Below are positions 1 to 8,745 of a DNA stretch of 64,000 nt, piece by piece. A model generated the notes under the pieces. That model was not told where the DNA came from, made no database searches, and saw nothing but the letters and a program-made list of their open reading frames with translations. The number at the start of each line of letters is the position of its first letter. The first letter of the stretch is position 1. The position numbers and the translations under genes were made by a program. Source of the stretch: Amoebophrya sp. A120 (lineage: Eukaryota; Sar; Dinophyceae; Syndiniales; Amoebophryaceae); assembly GCA_905178155.1 (NCBI GenBank), contig CAJINV010000001.1, positions 6,827,794 to 6,891,793 on the forward strand, in the 5' to 3' direction.

Positions 1-12
1 GCATGACGCGCT

Positions 13-570
13 CCGTGGAGGTGCTGCTGCAACGCAGAGGTGCACTCCACGGCTGTGCAGACTGCACTCCGCACGGATGTGCGTCAAGCACTCTGCTCAG
101 GTGCTGCTGCGAAAGCAGAGGTGCACTTTGCAGATGTGCTATGAGCGCCGCACTCTGCTCAGGTGCTGCTGCGAAAGCAGAGGTGCACTTTGCAGATTTG
201 CGGATCGCACTCCGCTGGCTTCGGTGCCGCGACTGTCGCACTCGGAGGAGGTGCTGCCGCTCACGCGGAGGTGCACTCCTCAGAGGGACAGTTCGTGCTC
301 GAAGGAGGTGCTGCCGCGAAAGCGGAGGTGCACTCCGACGAGGTGCGCGCTACGCTTGGTGAAGGTGCTGCCGCTCACGCGGAGGTGCACTTCACCGACG
401 TGCGCAGGCACAGTGTGCAGTGTGGAGGTGTGCTGCCGCTAGGCGGTGGCGCCCTCCACAAAAATGCGTCGTCGCTCTCGAAAGAGGGCGGCGTCACAGG
501 CCCCAACCATGAAAAGCGCGTGCGCTCGCATGTAGAGGTGCTGCCGCGACGACGCGGAGGTGCACTCTAC
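13..570 (+). repeat. Tandem array of eight covarying hairpins
   Basis: Eight units at about 13-52, 93-132, 155-194, 245-281, 304-336, 358-396, 422-459 and 532-570. Each has a variable outer stem, a nearly fixed GTGCTG on the left, an inner stem CYGC/GCRG with a 3-4 nt loop (GAAA, TCAC, AAC or ACGA), then AGGTGCA and the complementary outer stem. Outer stems differ between units but stay paired: CCGTGGAG with CTCCACGG, GAGGAG with CTCCTC, GGTGAAG with CTTCACC, GTGGAG with CTCCAC, GTAGAG with CTCTAC. The inner stem also changes in a compensated way, from CTGC/GCAG to CCGC/GCGG. Units 2 and 3 are nearly identical and unit 7 is degenerate. Overlapping reading frames through it are repetitive and are not credited as genes. 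The array may continue left of the window. It lies just upstream of the retroelement ORFs and may be part of that element. Confidence 0.75.
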
Positions 571-596
571 GCGCGAAGATAGCGCTCGATGCTAGA

Positions 597-622
597 AGCA
601 CTCAGTCCCAGGACTGAGTGCT
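597..622. repeat. 12-bp-stem palindrome
   Basis: Bases 597-608 (AGCACTCAGTCC) are exactly complementary to 611-622, with a 2-nt spacer. It is the first of four palindromes between the hairpin array and ORF1. Confidence 0.85.
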
Positions 623-642
623 GGTGCGCGCCATAAAAGAGT

Positions 643-668
643 GTCGGCTTCCTCGAGTGGGAAGCCGA
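643..668. repeat. 10-bp-stem palindrome
   Basis: GTCGGCTTCC at 643-652 pairs with 659-668 across a 6-nt loop containing TCGAG. Confidence 0.85.
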
Positions 669-757
669 CGCTCGATGCGTAGAGCCCCTCGTGGGAGTAC
701 GCACGCAGCGGCGCTACAGGCGCGCGCGTGCAGCTGGACGCAGTAGATCGCTTGAAA

Positions 758-823
758 CACCACTAAAAGCCAGAATAAGGCTTTTAGTGCCACCAAAAGC
801 CTTATTCTGGCTTTTAGGTGGTG
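758..823. repeat. Long palindrome, about 32-bp arms
   Basis: The two halves of 758-823 are reverse complements with very few mismatches. Each half also contains a smaller inverted repeat (AAAAGC ... GCTTTT), so the region can fold either as one long stem or as two shorter hairpins. Confidence 0.8.
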
Positions 824-865
824 TAAGCATTCAAACCAGCTGCAGGCCGTAGCTGCGCCAGCTCC

Positions 866-891
866 CTCACGACCTCCGCGGAGGTCGTGAG
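866..891. repeat. 26-bp perfect palindrome
   Basis: CTCACGACCTCCG at 866-878 is followed directly by its exact reverse complement at 879-891, with no spacer. It lies about 370 bp upstream of ORF1. Confidence 0.9.
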
Positions 892-1259
892 TTTACACGC
901 TCACCTGGGTGAGTATAAAAACGCCATTAGCTGGCAGCTTCCGTTCCAGACTCGCCCGCGAGTACGCATGGAAGATGCCAGCTCGGCAGGGCTGTCGACC
1001 CAACATGAACATCGGCCCGCTGCGCATCGCGCGGAGCCGCGCTGCCGGCCGCTCCTGTATTGGAGCACCTCCTGGCGCGCTGGACAATCAGTGCTGAGAA
1101 TCAGCAGCAGAAACGAGTCGATAGGAGGTGCTAGACCTCCATGTGTTCACTTTGGCCCAACCCTTTGCCCGTGTGTGCGCGGGCGCCCTGTCGTGCGTGT
1201 TCATGACTTGTCGCTGGTACTAGCGTCGCGCTTGGAACACACTCAGCCCGCCTGTCTCT

Positions 1260-2600
1260 GTGTGGCAGATAGTTAGGTTGCGACTGTCGCCACGACATCA
1301 AGATCAAACAAGACACCACATAAAAACGTCCGGGTCCTCGTTGCTTGAAAAGAAGGCCGCGGCGTGTGCCGCTGGCGTTCTCGGCGCTTTGCTCCCGACC
1401 GGGTTTGAGACGTACTTCCCCGGCAGCAGCCGGCAGGTGCTGGACCAAGAGTTTGCGAGCATCTCGCACAACCTGGGCGTGCAAGTCGATGAGGATGTCC
1501 GCCTGGCGGCCAAGCTCCGCATGTTCTTCGAGCTGAAGGCGCTCGGGATTCCCATTCACGGCCAGCGGCACAAGGCCCTGCTCAAGGTCTTGGTCGAATA
1601 TGGCGTGAAGGACGTCGAGGAGTTCGTGGAGCTTTTCCAAAGCTCCGAGGATATCCGGGCCTGCAGTGTCCCGCCGGCGGAGATCGCGACCTGCCTGAAG
1701 GTCAAGCGGGCGGTCGCGGAAATCGCGCAGCTGCGCGGCGCCGGGGTCGGCAGCAGCAAGGTGCCGAAGCGGAAGATCGACCTGGTTGCCGGGGCCAAGA
1801 CCGCCGGCTTGGACAAGTCGCTTGCCCCCACGAAGGAGCAGGTCTACTGCGTCATGGTGGCGCAGGAGAAGGGTAACTGCACCCTTCCGCTGTGCGAGAT
1901 GAAGGTCGCACCCTGGAGCGACCCCATGTGGACCCACACCTACAAGGACGAAATCGAGGGCGTTAGCGACCTCAAGGAGAAGGAAGGCGGGGCCGCCTTC
2001 CTGTTGGAGCGGGCCAAGGAGCTGAAGACGAAGTACTTGCCGACGCATCAGCTGCACCTGGCCGCGACGCGGTACCTGTACAGCCTGGGCGTTGCGGGTG
2101 CCTTTCAGCCCGGCCGGACCCTCCTGGTCGCCGCGAAGTACATGGAGGTCCTTGGCGCTATTGCGTGCCGGCACAGTCCGACCCTGGCGGCTTCGTACGA
2201 CATGGAGAATCGCCGGCGCGCGGAGCGCGCGGGGCTGGTGACACCCGAGGAGGCGGAGAAGTTCTTCCTCGAGAAGAACAAAGACATCTTCGAGGACCTC
2301 CTCACCGACATGAAGCTTGCGGACCACAAGGCCGCGAGCAACAAGCGCAGCGAGCAGGCGGCTGCCGGTGGGGACGCCTCCGCCCCGGGCGGGGGACAGC
2401 ACCAGGCGATGAAGAAGCGTCGCGGTGGCAAAGGTTTGCTTCCGGGCAGCGAGGTTGCCGGCGGTGGCAAGGGTGGCGTCAACCCGGGGGTTCCGAACGC
2501 TGCTGCCACGACGAACCCGGGGGCCCCGGCAGTTGCCGGCGAAGCCGGGAAAAAGAAGAAGAAGAAGAAGACCGACGGTACTAATTTAGTGTTGACGTAG
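1260..2600 (+). CDS. Retroelement ORF1, gag-like protein
   Basis: 446 codons. No family was recognised with certainty. The protein is largely helical and charged over residues 30-370, followed by a Gly/Ala/Pro-rich stretch and a C-terminal run of seven lysines near residue 436, which fits a nucleic-acid-binding structural protein. It precedes the RT ORF by 242 nt on the same strand, the usual place of a gag/ORF1. No CCHC zinc knuckle was seen. The start is uncertain: the first ATG at 1260 is used, but the first 30 residues look less protein-like than the rest, and a later start is possible. Confidence 0.6.
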   Translation: MWQIVRLRLSPRHQDQTRHHIKTSGSSLLEKKAAACAAGVLGALLPTGFETYFPGSSRQVLDQEFASISHNLGVQVDEDVRLAAKLRMFFELKALGIPIHGQRHKALLKVLVEYGVKDVEEFVELFQSSEDIRACSVPPAEIATCLKVKRAVAEIAQLRGAGVGSSKVPKRKIDLVAGAKTAGLDKSLAPTKEQVYCVMVAQEKGNCTLPLCEMKVAPWSDPMWTHTYKDEIEGVSDLKEKEGGAAFLLERAKELKTKYLPTHQLHLAATRYLYSLGVAGAFQPGRTLLVAAKYMEVLGAIACRHSPTLAASYDMENRRRAERAGLVTPEEAEKFFLEKNKDIFEDLLTDMKLADHKAASNKRSEQAAAGGDASAPGGGQHQAMKKRRGGKGLLPGSEVAGGGKGGVNPGVPNAAATTNPGAPAVAGEAGKKKKKKKTDGTNLVLT

Positions 2601-2842
2601 GATTTCTCCCCTTCTACCCCTCGCTCTGCGTTCCCATCTTGATCTTCTCGTAGCGATAGAGCAAGAGCATGAAAATGATGAACGCGTGACCCCTCCCTCC
2701 CCCCCCCACTTACGCATTAGCGCCCTGGAATTGTCCACCATGTGTTACAGGGGAAGGGGCTGCGCCACGGCCCGGTGGCGGCGCAGTCGCCGCCGCGACC
2801 ACCGGTACCGCCCGGGCAGCACCACAGACAGGTGCCAGCGAA

Positions 2843-4924
2843 GTGGCAGAGTCCGGAAGCCCCAGATTTACCGCCCCCGGGGCAACGGGGGTGAAGTCGG
2901 TACCCGCAAGCGCGAGCCCGCCGAAGTCGGCGCCGCCGCCCGGCTTCCAGGACGCGCGCGCGAGAGGAACGCTCTTGGGCAAGCAGAAGGGCCTGTTCGC
3001 TTCGGTTTCCCCAGGGTTGCCTCCTTCGCAGCACGTTGCGGCTGCCAAGGAGCTCGTGCGCGACTGGAATGAGCTACAGCGCAATCCGCTACCAGCGGAC
3101 GCGGCGAGGGCGGTAGACAGGGCGGCACGCCTTACAGTCCCGGAGCACCAAGCGCTCCGCAAGGCAGCGATCAAGAAGTGGTCCGCGCGCGCCGCGGAGG
3201 TTCCGGACCCCTACGGGCAAGGAGTCCACGTCGACCTCCTTCTGGAGATGCTGCGCGACGGGGGGCACATCGGCCCTGACGAGGTCACGCCGTTCTTCGA
3301 GAACCTCCGCAAGCGGTTCCCGATGTCCGGCGCGCATTCGTACCCGGACATCTTCGAACAGACGTCAAACGCCGCGCCCGAGCTCTCTGTCCCGGAACTG
3401 CTCGCGGAGCAGGCCGGGGTGCATGAGGAGGCGGCGAGGTGCATCCACAAGGACGCCCCGGAAAACAAGGCTTTTCTGTGGCAGAGCATCCAGGAGGAAG
3501 TGCGCGAGGGGTTCGCGCACGAGATCGACTCCAGCGTGGCGCAAGGAGAGGACTGTGTCTTTTTCCGCCGTTTCGTTGCGTGGCAGCTGAAAGCGGACAA
3601 GCCCGGGTGGGAGTACAAGCCCCGCCCCGTCGATGATGGCAAGGCCGCGCAAATCAATCGCGCCAACATCATCTGGACCCCCATCAAGCTCGCCACGGTC
3701 GACCTTTACGCCGCTGCGCTCGCGCGCTACCAAGGTCTGCGGCCGGGGCGGCGCTGCAAGAGCTGCAAGAAGGACCACGAGAAGGCATACCGCCAGCTCC
3801 GCGCGAGCAACGACGAGTTTCTCCGCGTGATCATGGTCGAAGACCCTAGCGGGGCGCTGCGATATTTCGTCGCCGACCGCCTCCTCTTCGGGGAGGCGGC
3901 GTCGGTTCTGCATTATAATGGGTTGAGCGCGGCCCTCACCCAGGTCGTGCGGGACCAGCTGGCGCTCCCGATGTTCGCCTACTATGACGACTACATCTTT
4001 CCTGCTGATGAGGAAGATGAGTCCGCAGCGGCGGACGTGCAGACCTTCCTTGGTGACATCCTCAAAACAAAGTTTAACGAGGCGAAAACCGAGGAGGGCG
4101 CCGAGGTCATCTACTGCGGGATCGTTATCGCGGTGGAGCCGGAAGGGGTTCGGTACAGCCTCAGCCCGCACCGGATCACAAAGATCCAGCACTACATCCG
4201 GGACCACCTGGACCGCAACAGCATGACGACCGCCGAGGCTGCTACGCTTGGCGGGCGCCTCAGTTGGTCGACGACGTGTCTGTTTGGCCGCATCGGCCGA
4301 GCAATGTTGCACGCGCTGCAGCGCCGCGCCGCGGCGAAGAACCTCCCTGCCCACGCCCGGCTGAACAAGAACCTCCGGCGGGCGCTCGAGTGGTGGGCGG
4401 ACCTCTTTGCGGCAGAAGGGTCCGCCGCTCGTCTCGCTTTCAGCCGGGTCGTGCCCGCCTGCCCTCCTGATGGCGGGCGAGCACCATCGCGCCCGCAGTA
4501 CGCGATGTACACGGACGCGAGCCTGAGTGGGGCCGGGGCAGTTCTGCTGCCTTTGGAAGGGTGTGCCACGGGCGGCCCAACCTACACGCGCATCGACTTC
4601 GGGGCGCAGGCCGAAGAGGACATTGCGGTCTTGGAAGGAGCAGAGGTCGAGGCCGCGCTCCTTTCCTTTGCACACCAGCTGCAGGGCGCCGACCTTTTCC
4701 TCTGGATCGATAACACGGTGGCGCAGGGGTCGTTCGTACGGGGCAGCGCGAAGAGCGACGCCCTGCGCGCTTCGGTCGAGCGCTCCTGGCTTCTGGCCGC
4801 GCAGCTTGGCTGCATGATCTGGGTAGAGCGGGTTGACTCCGGGGCCAACCCGGCGGACGACCCCTCCCGGGGCTGCGCGCCACGGTGCTTGCCGGAGGCC
4901 ATCCAGGTACTGCCTGCTTGGTAG
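2843..4924 (+). CDS. Retroelement ORF2: reverse transcriptase-RNase H
   Basis: 693 codons. Residues about 300-420 carry the RT palm: a motif-A-like region with KDHEKAYRQL and the catalytic motif YYDDYIF (the YxDD box) near residue 380. Residues about 545-680 carry an RNase H fold: MYTDASLSGAGA (first Asp), EGAEVEAALL (Glu), LFLWIDNTVAQGS (second Asp) and GANPADDPSR (last Asp). All expected acidic residues are present, so the enzyme could be active. The order RT then RNase H, without a protease or integrase in the same ORF, is shared by DIRS-like and some non-LTR elements; the phylogenetic class cannot be fixed by eye. Residues 1-60 are Pro/Ala-rich and weakly constrained, so the true start may be elsewhere. 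Confidence 0.85.
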   Translation: MAESGSPRFTAPGATGVKSVPASASPPKSAPPPGFQDARARGTLLGKQKGLFASVSPGLPPSQHVAAAKELVRDWNELQRNPLPADAARAVDRAARLTVPEHQALRKAAIKKWSARAAEVPDPYGQGVHVDLLLEMLRDGGHIGPDEVTPFFENLRKRFPMSGAHSYPDIFEQTSNAAPELSVPELLAEQAGVHEEAARCIHKDAPENKAFLWQSIQEEVREGFAHEIDSSVAQGEDCVFFRRFVAWQLKADKPGWEYKPRPVDDGKAAQINRANIIWTPIKLATVDLYAAALARYQGLRPGRRCKSCKKDHEKAYRQLRASNDEFLRVIMVEDPSGALRYFVADRLLFGEAASVLHYNGLSAALTQVVRDQLALPMFAYYDDYIFPADEEDESAAADVQTFLGDILKTKFNEAKTEEGAEVIYCGIVIAVEPEGVRYSLSPHRITKIQHYIRDHLDRNSMTTAEAATLGGRLSWSTTCLFGRIGRAMLHALQRRAAAKNLPAHARLNKNLRRALEWWADLFAAEGSAARLAFSRVVPACPPDGGRAPSRPQYAMYTDASLSGAGAVLLPLEGCATGGPTYTRIDFGAQAEEDIAVLEGAEVEAALLSFAHQLQGADLFLWIDNTVAQGSFVRGSAKSDALRASVERSWLLAAQLGCMIWVERVDSGANPADDPSRGCAPRCLPEAIQVLPAW

Positions 4925-4969
4925 AATGTGTGACACATGGCCGGGGGCCACCTGCCTTCCCTGTGACTC

Positions 4970-6778
4970 TTACTGTAATTCGAATGCAGAAATCACAGAG
5001 ACACGCTTCGCAATTTCCAACCCAAACAACACACAGGTACCGCGGACGCCGCCAACCCGAACCGCTAGGGGGCCGGCGAAGTGATTGCCGCGGCATGTTT
5101 GGGGAGTTGGAATCTTGAAGAAGGTGGTGGCATTTGGCCACCATCTCCGTGTTCTTTGGGGTGAATTTGATGAAGACACTACTAATTTGATGAAGACACT
5201 GGTGGACCGACACAGAGCAATCAACCGGTGACCATGTTCAGAATCTTGCGCTGCTGAGCCCTTGCACGCAATCGATTGGTCTGGTCTTGTCTTTCTCGCC
5301 CGGTGGAGCTTTGGGTGTGCGGGCTTTGGGAGTTGATCTCCACGGCCTCGATACGTAAAAAATTGGTGTTCGCAATGCAATCCCGACGTAGGCACAGCGG
5401 GGCCGGCACAAGATGCCGCGCTTGCGTGCCTCGCGTGTTTCGCTTGCTCGCGCCCTTTTCGCGTTTCGCTCAAAGTTCCAAAGCTGTGACAGCTAACCTC
5501 ACGCACGTCGTAACCATAGCCAAAGCGGTTAATTTTAGTCTTCTTCTGCGACAGCGACACCAGGTGCTGCGGTTTCATTTTCCCGGGATGGCGCGGAAAA
5601 GCAAAGGTAAATCGCCGCATGAACAGAGTAGTCGGTTCGGAAAACTTTCGCTCTTTAGCTGCAGTGGTGCTGTTGGCTAAATCCAAAAAGGAGATCTGAC
5701 CGTGCCCAACGTCGGGATCGTTATGCAGGCGTCCGTCCCAGACTGTGTCCGCGTGGACGAGTTGTGCTGCTGTGCTGGATTTTGATTTTCTATCCCGTTG
5801 GATTTTTCCACCGTCGGCTGTTTGCAAATTCTTGTCCTTCTTATGGTCGTTGTCTCGTAGTTCTTCATCATTAGTGTGCGTCGCACGCCCCTCGAGGAGC
5901 GAGTGGACGTTTTTCCCCTTCTCCAAACCCGACCCTAGCACATGTTCGTGGTCGAACAAGTGGTTGTGTTCGTGGTAGAAATGATCTTTTGCGAAGATTT
6001 CAACGAAGCCACCCGGCCCGTCGTGCACCATCGCCTTCTTCAAGACCCCTTGGTGCACTACAGCGCGGTGGCCCTCCGCACTCCGGTAGAACGCATACTC
6101 GCTAGATCCGTCGCTCTGTGCTTTTCGCGGATCCGTGACGGTGACCGAACCGTCCGCGGCTACGGTGCGGTGCTTACTATCTTCCGCCCATGGCCCGTGA
6201 GGCACGCGGTGCAGGTTGCGATAAGTTCGACTACCTACGTGAACGTCTATCTTTCTATCTTGGATATGATGCTGGTGCCTATCGTGCCCTTGGCTTTTGC
6301 TATTTCCCTGATGTTCTGTAGAGCTGGGAAGTGAAGTACCAGTTGAGGCGGTCTTTTTTCGGTCCATCGCTGTTTTACCTGTTCCAGGAGACACGCTGTG
6401 GGAAAACCGTACTTCTACCGGAAACGGAGGAACTGCTGTTGAAGAAGAAGAGTGTGCTGCTCCGCGGGGATCACTTCCACTTGTCCTTTTCTCATCTTTT
6501 TTAGGTGACTCTGATTCTCCTGACGAGTGTGCTCGAAAATCGGACTCTCCCCGCTGCTTCCTCCCGGATATTTCATTGTGGTCGTGAAGTTGAACAACTT
6601 CGGCGTGGTCGTCTGTCTCGAGGCGCAACAGTCTTGCTGCGTAGATGTCCTCCGCAGTCCGAGCGCTCGTGGCTGACACCGAAGGCAGGTGGAAAACAAG
6701 ATAGAGCTCGACAAGAGCCGCAAGCATCGCGGGCATCGTCGTGCGTTTGAGGAAAACCAGCAAGGACAACTTCAACAT
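4970..6778 (-). CDS. Secreted His-rich hypothetical protein
   Basis: Open frame of 602 codons. The N-terminus (MLKLSLLVFLKR, then MLAALVELYLVFHL) has the hydrophobic core of a signal peptide ending near residue 38, so the product is probably secreted or endomembrane-targeted. The body is hydrophilic, rich in Ser, His, Asp and Lys, with His clusters (HDRHQHHIQDRK near residue 165; HEHNHLFDHEHVLG near residue 285). No domain was recognised. The part after about residue 430 reads less like protein, so the real stop or a splice junction may lie earlier. It ends only 45 bp from the stop of the oppositely oriented RT, and the last exon may run into the retroelement. A second Met at 6736 is an alternative start. 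Confidence 0.5.
   Translation of the reverse strand: MLKLSLLVFLKRTTMPAMLAALVELYLVFHLPSVSATSARTAEDIYAARLLRLETDDHAEVVQLHDHNEISGRKQRGESDFRAHSSGESESPKKDEKRTSGSDPRGAAHSSSSTAVPPFPVEVRFSHSVSPGTGKTAMDRKKTASTGTSLPSSTEHQGNSKSQGHDRHQHHIQDRKIDVHVGSRTYRNLHRVPHGPWAEDSKHRTVAADGSVTVTDPRKAQSDGSSEYAFYRSAEGHRAVVHQGVLKKAMVHDGPGGFVEIFAKDHFYHEHNHLFDHEHVLGSGLEKGKNVHSLLEGRATHTNDEELRDNDHKKDKNLQTADGGKIQRDRKSKSSTAAQLVHADTVWDGRLHNDPDVGHGQISFLDLANSTTAAKERKFSEPTTLFMRRFTFAFPRHPGKMKPQHLVSLSQKKTKINRFGYGYDVREVSCHSFGTLSETRKGREQAKHARHASAASCAGPAVPTSGLHCEHQFFTYRGRGDQLPKPAHPKLHRARKTRPDQSIACKGSAAQDSEHGHRLIALCRSTSVFIKLVVSSSNSPQRTRRWWPNATTFFKIPTPQTCRGNHFAGPLAVRVGGVRGTCVLFGLEIAKRVSVISAFELQ
5164..5200. repeat. 17-bp direct repeat, two copies
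   Basis: AATTTGATGAAGACACT occurs at 5164-5180 and again at 5184-5200, a 20-bp period. It lies inside the doubtful C-terminal part of the secreted-protein frame. Confidence 0.9.
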
Positions 6779-8745
6779 CTTGACAACGTTTCAGATACTT
6801 TCAGTCGCCAACCGGATCCTCGAGGAAGTCGAATGGATGCAATCGAACCTAACACACCTACCAGTGAAAGTTTAATTTTCAAATTCTTTCTCTATGACAT
6901 TCTTAGTACGAAATTGCGCACACACTCACACACACACACACATCTTTCAGATCCCTCACGAAAAACCACACGACTCGGCGAGGAGACGCGTTGCGATACT
7001 CCCAATCCTGCCTAACGGCCGATCTCGCATCGACGCTTCGCTTTCGCATTTCGTCAACTCTGCTCGAGTGCGCTGAGAAATGAATGTCGCACAACACGTG
7101 GAACAACCCAAGTTCCTGTTCCACAATTCATTGCATGACTCAGGCGCCGCGTATCTATGGCAAGCGTCTGCGCAAGAGCCAACTAGTGAGCTGTGACACA
7201 GAACTTTGCTCCAGGACGCTGCGCCGGTGCGACCGTAGAAAAGAGCTGCAGGCAGCTGCCAACAAACGGCGCCCCCAGGTTAATCTTGCCCCTCGAGAAG
7301 AAAAGAGCGCGGCCGCCGGCCAACGCAGGGTCGCGCAAAACTAGAGCCAGGGGCAGCGCCACCGCCCCTGCTGATCGGCTCCAACATTCCGGAGCCTAAG
7401 CGGGGGCGCCAAGGGCGTGTCGCGCGGAAGATACGGTCGCAGGGCGGGCAAGCAAGCACCACGGCGGCGCTGCCCCGGAACGCGCCACACTCCTCCCCGG
7501 CCGCCGAATCACCACAGCAATGGCGGCGGCGGGCTAGCCACAACAAACAAGAACCGCGCGGGCGGGCGGCCGCCACGAGAAACCAACAAGCGCCGGGAGT
7601 TCGTGTCCGGCCTGCAGAGCTCGGCCTAGGCTGGGCGTGAGCGCCTTTTTTGTGGTCGCGGCGACGTTTTCCAAAAGTCGGCGGGCGAGCTGCCCCCCAC
7701 CAGCGGGGACTTCGTCGCCGGGATCTTTTGGTCTTCGTCTGTCCCTCAGCAGGTGCCCAGCTGCCAAGCCGAGCTGGGCCTTGTCGCGGGACTGTCGCCC
7801 TCTTCTCGTTCAGGGGAGTCGGCTACTGGGTCTGCGCCGCTTTCCGAAGTTTCGGCCGACACAGATGCCTTGCCGCAGGCCTGAGTTCGCCTCGCTGAGG
7901 CGTGCGCCGACACGTGGAGGCCACTCCCCAACTACAAAATACCGCATTCGGCCCTGACCCCGCCGCCGGCGACTGCGCGGGAAAGGGCTGGCATCGTTTT
8001 GCTCCAACTCGACTGCCAATTCCGCGCGGCACTTCTCTTCTTCACTTTTAGATTCCTCTGCTTGCGTCACTTTTAAAGCCCTCGGAAGCTGCAGACACTC
8101 AAGAGCGTCTCTCCCGTGCTCGACCTCAAGGCGCTCGGTACAACAACTGGAACTGGTATTTGACCTTTCGAAGCACTGTGGTATTGCTTTGCCTGAGCCA
8201 CTCGAGTCTTCTCGACTGATCATGAGGATGCACACTGTTGATGTCGATGTAGCCAATCTCTTAAAGGGTGAAGATGAACTCGCGTCGTGCACATGCACTA
8301 TTTCAACCGCATTACGACGATCGCTGAGTGCCATTTCGCCCAAGTATCGTGCACCGACGATCGATCGCGCTGGTGCACGGAATCATTCTATGACGTGCCT
8401 TGCACAGGTCTGAGCCGTTATTTACCTGGATCAGTTTGCAGGCACGAAAGGCTGTGGAGGTATTGTAAAAAGGTGAGTAACCAAAAGGAGACAGACCGGA
8501 TCGATTGGCATCGGTCTTGATCGCACCAACCAGTGGTAGAAGTGATACCGTCGCTTCTTACAGCCTTATGCTGATAGAGTGACACTACGTAAAAAATTCT
8601 CCAAACAGCACAATCCCACTTCGAGCAGCCCTGCATTCACGAAGAGGAAGAGACTCCTGTTGCTGTTTCTGTCCCGTTAGGGCACCCTAAACTTTTAAAA
8701 AGTTTCATTCTCGACGACGGCCACACACCGTTGCGAAGCACCATA
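6779..8745. other. Intergenic region with (CA)n tract
   Basis: About 2 kb between the 5' end of the secreted-protein gene and the 3' end of PP2C. It holds a short CA microsatellite at about 6917-6943 and a GC-rich stretch at about 7260-7780. A minus-strand open frame of 177 codons (7810-8343) is rich in Ser/Arg/Glu and matches nothing recognised; it could be an exon or chance. No convincing gene was identified. Confidence 0.5.

Larger units (their letters stand above)
597..4965 (+). mobile_element. Non-LTR-like or DIRS-like retroelement (approximate limits)
   Basis: Two + strand ORFs, gag-like then RT-RNase H, lie against a window whose other genes are all on the minus strand. No integrase, tyrosine recombinase or endonuclease domain was recognised, and no LTR pair or flanking target duplication could be identified. 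The left limit is therefore arbitrary (the palindrome region, or the hairpin array from base 1), and the right limit is set just after the RT stop at 4924. Both ORFs are long and uninterrupted, so the copy may be young. Confidence 0.6.

Noticed and set aside
13-570. CRISPR-like array at the left end.
   Set aside because: The repeated units are hairpins with variable stems and fixed loops, not identical repeats with unique spacers, and the context is eukaryotic.
3-582. Three overlapping + strand frames of 119-139 codons with repeated Cys/Arg motifs.
   Set aside because: They are produced by the tandem hairpins in all frames, and stem covariation rather than codon structure explains the sequence.
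1131-2402. 423-codon minus-strand frame opposite ORF1.
   Set aside because: It is an antisense shadow of the GC-rich gag-like ORF, with no domain character.
3365-4951. 528-codon minus-strand frame opposite the RT gene.
   Set aside because: It is antisense of the RT-RNase H frame, whose catalytic motifs prove the + strand reading.
7260-7780. GC-rich block suspected to be an rRNA fragment or a CpG-type promoter.
   Set aside because: No rRNA motif or conserved structure was recognised, and base composition alone is not enough.
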